From JAHJBR01 sp040757035 (lineage in GTDB: Archaea; Micrarchaeota; Micrarchaeia; Anstonellales; Bilamarchaeaceae): DNA of 10,505 bases. This document shows positions 5,991-10,505 of the stretch, in pieces; the stretch's first letter is position 1, and the number at the start of each line of letters is the position of its first letter. The stretch covers positions 1-10,505 of the forward strand of contig JBFLYM010000033.1 of NCBI GenBank assembly GCA_040757035.1. The letters run 5' to 3'. Position numbers and translations under genes: made by a program. The notes under the pieces are model-generated. The model saw nothing but the letters and a program-made list of their open reading frames with translations. It was not told the origin of the DNA and made no database searches.

Positions 5991-6353
5991 ATGCAGTTAA
6001 TTGAATCTGTCCTTTCATTATTGACGCTTATTTCGCTGTCAATTCTTCTTTTACTATCAATAGATACAAAAATAGACAATTCGCTTTACAAATATGAATT
6101 GCAAGGCGATGTAAAAAATATAATTTATTTGAAAGGAGGGTTTGAAAACATTTCAAAAGGAAATAAAATTGCAAATGAAATCTTTGAAAAAACAGGCATG
6201 TGCATAGAAATGGATAAAACAGAAATTACATCATACATAGTTGGCGAAAAGCATATTTCTACAAAACTTCTCATTCCTGTAATCAAATCCGGCAACCTTA
6301 CTAATTTTACAAGCGATGAATTCTTTTTTGGAGAATGCGCTTTAGTGGATTAG
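5991..6353 (+). CDS. Pilin-like small protein starting at the pilin helix
   Basis: The 120-residue product begins MQLIESVLSLLTLISLSILLLL. This resembles the mature N-terminus of a type IV pilin, with glutamate at position 5, but with no leader peptide before it. A single hydrophobic helix (3-23) is followed by a charged region and a mixed alpha/beta domain. It has two cysteines (71 and 116), again a possible disulfide pair. The ATG directly follows the TGA of the previous gene in the same frame, so it depends on coupled re-initiation, or less likely on readthrough. GGTTGA overlaps the upstream stop as a weak binding site. It is the last gene of the cluster; no T-run follows it. Probable minor pilin/pseudopilin or anchored partner; function unknown. 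Confidence 0.65.
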   Translation: MQLIESVLSLLTLISLSILLLLSIDTKIDNSLYKYELQGDVKNIIYLKGGFENISKGNKIANEIFEKTGMCIEMDKTEITSYIVGEKHISTKLLIPVIKSGNLTNFTSDEFFFGECALVD

Positions 6354-6370
6354 TATAGAAAAGTTGAACG

Positions 6371-6412
6371 TAATATATATAAATGTTGTTGTATAAATGG
6401 TAATATGGTGAT
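6371..6412 (+). promoter_or_regulatory. TATA box and ribosome binding site of the gene at 6416
   Basis: TAATATATATAAAT (6371-6384) is a good TATA-like box in the 62-base gap after the pilin-like cluster. GGTGAT (6407-6412) lies three bases before the ATG at 6416, closer than usual. The gene therefore probably has its own transcript. Confidence 0.5.
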
Positions 6413-6415
6413 AGT

Positions 6416-6982
6416 ATGCAGGGTTTAAATTTAAAGCCGCGGAGTGATGTTCCTGGAGGAAAACTTGGATTTAGGAATAAACTACGTAATGTATCAGATC
6501 TATTTATCAAACAAGTGAGAACGTTGAAAGAAAATACTAAAACGTGTTTCACTCGATCCAAGTCAGAGGATTTAAAGAAAAATGATTTAGGTGAAGGTGA
6601 AGTTGGATTCTTGCGTCAGCAGGCAAGGGAACTCGAAAAAGAAAAAATCAGAATTGGGATTGTAGGGTTAAAACACATGTTTTATGCAGCCGTTGGTGTA
6701 ACAGTAACAAGTGGTCTTATTGCGCTTGCTGGAACCATTTCAGAACATCATTTTCATCAATATTCAAACGTGTTTGGACCGTGTCTCGCAATTTGTGCAC
6801 TATATGGTCTTGGAAGTTCAAGTTTGGCGATATTAAAATCAATATCTTACACTCTCAAAATTAGAAAGATAGAAAAGCAAATTGAAAAAGCAACAAGCCA
6901 GAACCCTGTTATTGAAACAGGAGTACTTGGCGAGACCGGTGTAACCCACGCAAACTCGCAAACAAATGACCGCAAACACTAA
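6416..6982 (+). CDS. Hypothetical protein with two membrane helices between coiled segments
   Basis: I do not recognise this 188-residue protein. An N-terminal hydrophilic, basic region (1-65) is followed by a charged helix (about 66-80). Two membrane helices follow (about 87-107 and 117-139), linked by a short histidine-rich loop, HHFHQY (111-116). A second charged helix (about 146-160) and a polar tail complete it. Both termini are predicted on the same side, probably the cytoplasm because of the many Arg/Lys residues. The layout resembles a membrane hairpin anchored between two amphipathic helices. It has its own promoter, and its TAA overlaps the stop codon of the convergent ATPase gene. 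A link to the surface cluster upstream is positional only. Confidence 0.7.
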   Translation: MQGLNLKPRSDVPGGKLGFRNKLRNVSDLFIKQVRTLKENTKTCFTRSKSEDLKKNDLGEGEVGFLRQQARELEKEKIRIGIVGLKHMFYAAVGVTVTSGLIALAGTISEHHFHQYSNVFGPCLAICALYGLGSSSLAILKSISYTLKIRKIEKQIEKATSQNPVIETGVLGETGVTHANSQTNDRKH

Positions 6983-9672
6983 CGTCTCTCTCCATACTCG
7001 CTCATAAACTCTGCATATTGGTCAAGCATATCTGTTGTGATTGACGGCTTTCTGCTATGGATTATTTTTAAGAGTGAGTTAGTGGCTATCTTTGGTTCTG
7101 TTCCTTTCAACTTTTCGCGCAGCGCATCCATTTTCGCTGTTTGAACCACAGATGATATGTCCGCACCTGAAAAATCTTCACTATCCTGTGCAAGCAAATC
7201 CAAATCAACTCCAGAAGCAAACTCGCCTAAATTGATTTTGAAAATTTCTTTTCTTCCGTTTATATCAGGCGGTGGAATATAAAAAATCTTGTCAAATCTT
7301 CCAGGACGCAAAATCGCAGGATCCAGCATATCCGGCCTATTCGTTGCGCCTACAACCACAACTCCTTTCAGTTCTTTTATACCATCCATTTCGGTAAGAA
7401 GCTGTCCGACTATATCGCCTCCGCTAATCGTGCGCGAGTGAACAACGGTTTCTATCTCATCTATAAAAAGTATTGTAGGGATGTTTTCTTTCGCGCGCAG
7501 AAATTCTGTCTTTAAAACAGAAACAGCCTGACTATACCCTTTTTTCATTAGTTCAGCACCGCTTAAAATTATAAACGATGCGCTAAGTTCGCTTGCAGCA
7601 GCGCGTACTATAAGAGTTTTTCCGCATCCTGGCGGACCGAACAAAAGAATGCCTTTGTTCGGCTTTACTTTATATTTTTTCATCAAATCTTCATGCAAAA
7701 GCGGAAGCTGAATTGCTTCAAGTAACGCTTCTTTCACGCTTTCAAGTCCGACAACGTCTCTCCAAAATATGCCTTCGTCTTTTCCTTCTTTTTCTTTACC
7801 GCGCTTTTTTTCTGCACCAACGCGGCGCTCAAAATCCATTTTAAAATTTTCATAATCCTCAAGATGCGCCAGACTCACCGATGGTTTGGTATGCGAAACA
7901 ACATTTAGAATGGTTTCACCGTGTATGGGAAGTATGATATTTTTTTGCTGCGCTTCTTTTGCAACGCGTTTTACCGCTTCATCAATTACATTTTTTATAT
8001 CTGCACCTGAAAAGCGTTCGGTTTGTTTTGCGAGTTTATCAAAGTCAACATCTTGGGTATTATATTTGCGCAGATAAACCCCAAAAATCGCTTTTCTCGC
8101 TTCGAAATTAGGAAGCGGCATATAAATTATCTTGTCAAATCTTCCAGGACGAAGAAGCGCAGGATCAAGGGTATTCGGAATGTTTGTTGTTCCTATTATC
8201 ATAATCGGTTTTCCGCTATTTACAGCACCGTCTATCTCCTGCAAAAGAACGCTGAGTACGCGAGGAGTTACATCATCGGTGTACGCAGAGCGATTTTTTC
8301 CAACAGTGTCTATCTCATCAAACATTATTATGCACGGCGCGTTTTTTCTCGCATCATTAAACAGTTCGGCGACGTTTTTTTCGCTCTCTCCATACCATTT
8401 GCTCAATAACTCAGAGGTATTCACATAATAAAGTCTGTAGTCTATTTCATTCGCAAGCGCGCGTATAATCATTGTTTTTCCAGTACCTGGCGGACCGAAC
8501 AAAAGAATGCCCTTTGGCGGCGTTAACCCATAAGCGTAAGCGAGATCTTTTTGTTCAAGAGGAAGCACAACCGCGTCCCGTATTTCGTCCTTTACATCCT
8601 CATAGCCACCAACATCTGCAAAGCTTTCTTTGCTTTCCAGACTTAAGTCCTGTACTCCAAACTTTCCAAATCGTTTGAGTAATTCTTTTTTGCGAATGAC
8701 GCCCTCCTTGCTAAAATTTATACCATTCATTTCAAGATAACAAACGATTGCGATTGAAGCAAGCGTATAAAAAATAATTTCTATTCTAAACGGCAAATTA
8801 AAAGAGGCAGAAATAAAATAATCTACAAGCGGGACAAACAGCAAAAACAGGCTTGAAAAAAACTGCGTATGATTTCCTCTTCGCGCAGAAGTGACGCTTA
8901 TTAAATAAAGTATTATTGACCAAGAAACGAGCTGAATAAAACAGCTGTCGTTTAAAAATAACAAATATATATTTTGCGAAGACTTTGAAAGAGATTCGCC
9001 GAATTCTGTCGCCTTTGAAAAATTAGCAAGCGATGCGAGCGCGAGAAAAAACTCCTGCGGAAGCTCGCTGAGCGAAACCTGAGATTTGGAAAATTGGAGC
9101 GCTTCTGATTTTGGGGAATAATTATCAAGAACGATTGGCATGTACGCGGAATTTGGATAGAGCCAGATTGACGAAAGGAAAAGAATTAAAAAAACAGATG
9201 GAATCGAAATCAATATACTTTTTGATGAACCGAAATTCAGCGCGGTTATTACCATTCCGAGCATTACAAAACCACCCAAAAGCGAGACAGGAAATGGAGT
9301 AAACGGAAGAAAAATAAGTACTTCTAATGCGCAAATTATATCCCAATGTTCAAAAGCTTCAAAAAGGACAATAGCTGTTATAAGCATGAATAAAAAGCCA
9401 AGCGAATAAGATTGGTATACGAATGCCGGAAATACAAAAATAACACCTAAAATTGTTCCTAGAGCCGAATTGCGATATGCGATTGCGCCGCACAAAATCG
9501 CTAGTAAAGGAATTATATAAAACGGATAAAATGGAACGGCAAAAAGTATTGCAAGCGAACCAATAAAAACAAAAAATGCGTGCCAGAAATTTTCATCCTC
9601 CTGAAGTATTTTTATTTGCGCCTTTAGTTTTTGGCTTGAGACTGTTTTTATTTTTGGTTCTTCGATTAGCAT
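6979..9672 (-). CDS. Membrane-anchored Cdc48-like double AAA ATPase
   Basis: This 897-residue protein has two classic AAA modules behind a membrane region. Residues 31-172 and 235-315 hold about eight to ten hydrophobic helices, with a non-membrane segment at about 173-234. There is no Cdc48 N domain. D1 has Walker A GPPGTGKT (393-400), pore loop KWYGESE (425-431), Walker B IIMFDEID (448-455), GTTN (494-497) and RPGRFD (508-513). D2 has GPPGCGKT (679-686), ILFIDEIE (734-741), GATN (775-778) and RPGRFD (789-794). Its pore-loop region reads KKGYSQAV (710-717) instead of the usual KWxGESE. Both sites look able to bind and hydrolyse ATP. Such ATPases unfold or extract proteins; here the likely substrates are in or near the membrane (inference). 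The C-terminus ends GERR and lacks an HbYX proteasome-docking motif. A TATA-like box at about 9701-9711 suggests a nearly leaderless message. Confidence 0.92.
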   Translation of the reverse strand: MLIEEPKIKTVSSQKLKAQIKILQEDENFWHAFFVFIGSLAILFAVPFYPFYIIPLLAILCGAIAYRNSALGTILGVIFVFPAFVYQSYSLGFLFMLITAIVLFEAFEHWDIICALEVLIFLPFTPFPVSLLGGFVMLGMVITALNFGSSKSILISIPSVFLILFLSSIWLYPNSAYMPIVLDNYSPKSEALQFSKSQVSLSELPQEFFLALASLANFSKATEFGESLSKSSQNIYLLFLNDSCFIQLVSWSIILYLISVTSARRGNHTQFFSSLFLLFVPLVDYFISASFNLPFRIEIIFYTLASIAIVCYLEMNGINFSKEGVIRKKELLKRFGKFGVQDLSLESKESFADVGGYEDVKDEIRDAVVLPLEQKDLAYAYGLTPPKGILLFGPPGTGKTMIIRALANEIDYRLYYVNTSELLSKWYGESEKNVAELFNDARKNAPCIIMFDEIDTVGKNRSAYTDDVTPRVLSVLLQEIDGAVNSGKPIMIIGTTNIPNTLDPALLRPGRFDKIIYMPLPNFEARKAIFGVYLRKYNTQDVDFDKLAKQTERFSGADIKNVIDEAVKRVAKEAQQKNIILPIHGETILNVVSHTKPSVSLAHLEDYENFKMDFERRVGAEKKRGKEKEGKDEGIFWRDVVGLESVKEALLEAIQLPLLHEDLMKKYKVKPNKGILLFGPPGCGKTLIVRAAASELSASFIILSGAELMKKGYSQAVSVLKTEFLRAKENIPTILFIDEIETVVHSRTISGGDIVGQLLTEMDGIKELKGVVVVGATNRPDMLDPAILRPGRFDKIFYIPPPDINGRKEIFKINLGEFASGVDLDLLAQDSEDFSGADISSVVQTAKMDALREKLKGTEPKIATNSLLKIIHSRKPSITTDMLDQYAEFMSEYGERR

Positions 9673-9700
9673 ATTATTGAAATTGCATGATGAGGTTTTT

Positions 9701-9740
9701 AATTATATACTGCCACAAATAGTATACGATTGGTATAAAT
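9701..9740. promoter_or_regulatory. Divergent promoters of the AAA ATPase and RNase P protein genes
   Basis: On the minus strand TATATAATTAAAA (centre about 9704) lies about 32 bases before the ATPase ATG. On the plus strand TATAAAT (9734-9740) lies about 31 bases before the ATG at 9768. Both predict leaders of only a few bases. Between them TATACT (9706-9711) and AGTATA (9721-9726) form a 6-base inverted repeat that could be an operator; this is unproven. Confidence 0.5.
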
Positions 9741-9767
9741 AAAATAATAGATAATAAAGTTGTTTCG

Positions 9768-10187
9768 ATGTATATAGATATTGCAAAAAACACAACTATG
9801 AAAAATAACATAGCACAAGTTCATTCTTTGGACGATGCTGTAAAATTAAAAAATAAAAATGTGTTGGTTTTGCCTGATCAATATCATAGCGATATCGGGC
9901 TTATGAAACTTTTTGCCAGAGGAAATTCGGTATTTCTCATAGATTTGGGGAGAATAATTGAAAATTACGGATTTAGAAGAGCAATTGAAATGGCAAAAAT
10001 GCGTAGATTTCTTTTGATCTGCATAAAATATGAAATTGCCTTTGCGCTTGGTTTTTTTGCAAAGGATGAATTTTCAACACGAAATTCGCAGGAACTCTGT
10101 AATATCGCAACTCTTATCGGATTAAATATTGGGCAGGCGAAATTTGGACTCGAAAGGTTAAAAGAGTATATTAAATCATCAAAATAG
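9768..10187 (+). CDS. rnp3: Compact RNase P protein component 3 (Rpp30 family)
   Basis: RNase P removes 5' leaders from tRNA precursors. Archaeal Rnp3 (Rpp30 homologue) is a barrel protein that pairs with Pop5 and supports the catalytic RNA. This 139-residue product keeps the family's C-terminal half: LIDLGRIIENYGFRRAIEMAKMRR (about 57-80), LICIKYEIAFALGFFAKDEFSTRNSQEL (about 83-110) and IGLNIGQAK (117-125). These align in order with the helix, the RKY-x-V-P strand, the SGA-x-x-x-x-x-x-R-S-x-x-EL loop and the L-G-M-x-x-x-x-A segment of Rpp30. The start MYIDIAKN matches the usual MxxxDLHV, supporting the ATG at 9768. Archaeal members are typically around 200 residues or more, so the first half is heavily shortened. 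The assignment is by pattern and is probable rather than certain. Confidence 0.7.
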   Translation: MYIDIAKNTTMKNNIAQVHSLDDAVKLKNKNVLVLPDQYHSDIGLMKLFARGNSVFLIDLGRIIENYGFRRAIEMAKMRRFLLICIKYEIAFALGFFAKDEFSTRNSQELCNIATLIGLNIGQAKFGLERLKEYIKSSK

Positions 10188-10349
10188 AGAGAGGCGTTTG
10201 CCATTCAGTTTTTGAGGCGTTATTCCAAAAGGAACATCCAATTCCATATTTGCCCTTCGTTCACTATGGCTGAATGATCGAACTCTCTGCCTTCTTGAAG
10301 TATCTTATTGAGCATTTTGCTAATGAATAGTACAAGCACTCGATCAGCC
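10186..10349. other. Noncoding stretch with nested inverted repeats, possible structured RNA
   Basis: This is most of the 288 bases between the RNase P protein gene and the next start. AGAGAG (10186-10191) can pair with CTCTCT (10283-10288). CATTCAG (10202-10208) can pair with CTGAATG (10270-10276). Inside lie TTCC-AAAA-GGAA (10223-10234) and CCATA (10244-10248) with TATGG (10265-10269). A competing helix is TGATCGA (10275-10281) with TCGATCA (10340-10346), extendable by GGCT (10268-10271) with AGCC (10346-10349). No known RNA family was recognised on either strand. Confidence 0.3.
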
Positions 10350-10383
10350 ATGAAAAAAACCTGCTTGAAAAAAATAGAATTTT

Positions 10384-10405
10384 CCTAAATTCCCGCTAAT
10401 TTAGG
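10384..10405. repeat. 8-base palindrome upstream of the edge gene
   Basis: CCTAAATT (10384-10391) and AATTTAGG (10398-10405) are perfect inverted repeats around a 6-base centre. The position, about 70 bases before a possible transposase start, would suit the end region of an insertion sequence. It could equally be an operator or a hairpin. Confidence 0.4.
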
Positions 10406-10445
10406 CACTAGTTTTTGAACTTTCTTCGAAAAAGAGACCGAAAGG

Positions 10446-10455
10446 TATTTAAAAT
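10446..10455 (+). promoter_or_regulatory. TATA-like box of the edge gene
   Basis: TATTTAAAAT lies about 25-30 bases before the ATG at 10476, the spacing expected for a leaderless archaeal transcript. It is preceded by the purine-rich bases CCGAAAGG, which could serve as a BRE. Confidence 0.45.
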
Positions 10456-10475
10456 GTAATGCCTAATTAACCATT

Positions 10476-10505
10476 ATGACATTTATACGATATAAAGAAA
10501 TCGGA
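10476..10505 (+). CDS. N-terminus of a gene cut by the window edge, possibly a transposase
   Basis: Ten codons are visible (MTFIRYKEIG) after a well-placed TATA-like box. The short start resembles the N-terminus of IS4/IS1634-type transposases found in archaea. A palindrome lies upstream, which fits an insertion-sequence end. Ten residues cannot establish a family, so this is a suggestion only. Confidence 0.3.
   Translation, partial: MTFIRYKEIG

Noticed and set aside
5535..6353. A single recoded gene spanning the in-frame TGA at 5988-5990
   Set aside because: The first product ends like a complete domain, the second starts with an ATG at a pilin-like helix, and TGA is used as the stop of the gene at 3789. 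Two coupled genes are simpler.
8023..8409. Plus-strand open frame of 128 codons antisense to the first AAA module
   Set aside because: It lies wholly inside the strongly conserved ATPase D1 coding region in another frame and shows no family features or start signal.
10220..10351. Minus-strand 43-codon ORF starting MADRVLVLF
   Set aside because: No ribosome binding site, no family match, and competing readings in two other frames look equally protein-like, so coding is not supported.
1..10505. tRNA, rRNA or CRISPR features
   Set aside because: I scanned for T-loop-like GGTTCGA patterns and regularly spaced repeats on both strands and saw none that could be supported.

Overview
The window looks archaeal. 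It carries an S6e ribosomal protein gene next to initiation factor aIF2 gamma, a stomatin/NfeD pair, a probable RNase P protein of the Rpp30 family, and a Cdc48-like double AAA ATPase. Several starts follow GGTG/GGTGAT ribosome binding sites, and several genes sit about 25-35 bases downstream of A/T-rich TATA-like boxes and are therefore probably leaderless. The DNA is A/T-rich, genes are small and packed, and the RNase P protein is very short. Together these suggest a small-genome, possibly DPANN-type archaeon. That placement is inference; no rRNA or tRNA gene was seen to confirm it.

Layout. From 74 to 1357 (minus) a two-gene operon encodes an NfeD protein followed by a band-7/stomatin protein. 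A shared A/T-rich region at about 1380-1392 separates it from a plus-strand orphan membrane protein (1419-1985). From 2022 to 3633 (minus) lies the S6e then aIF2 gamma translation operon. A minus-strand 73-residue protein made of two copies of one motif follows (3789-4010), with a strong oligo-T terminator.

The most interesting part is plus-strand 4213-6353. It begins with a signal-peptide, two-helix protein of VirB2/TrbC/CedA1-like architecture. Four abutting or overlapping genes follow, each starting with an N-terminal hydrophobic helix. One of them has a full class III prepilin signal (KA then QISVEFLL), and the others show partly degraded versions. Most of these proteins have even numbers of cysteines outside the membrane segment. 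I read this as a cell-surface filament or pseudopilus cluster of unknown function. Its assembly ATPase, membrane platform and prepilin peptidase are not in the window.

A further orphan protein with two membrane helices (6416-6982, plus) runs into the ATPase gene (6979-9672, minus), and their stop codons overlap. The ATPase replaces the usual Cdc48 N domain with a polytopic membrane region of about 320 residues. A divergent promoter region then serves the compact RNase P protein gene (9768-10187, plus). The last 318 bases hold inverted repeats that could fold as RNA, a palindrome, a TATA-like box, and the first ten codons of a gene cut by the window edge, possibly a transposase.
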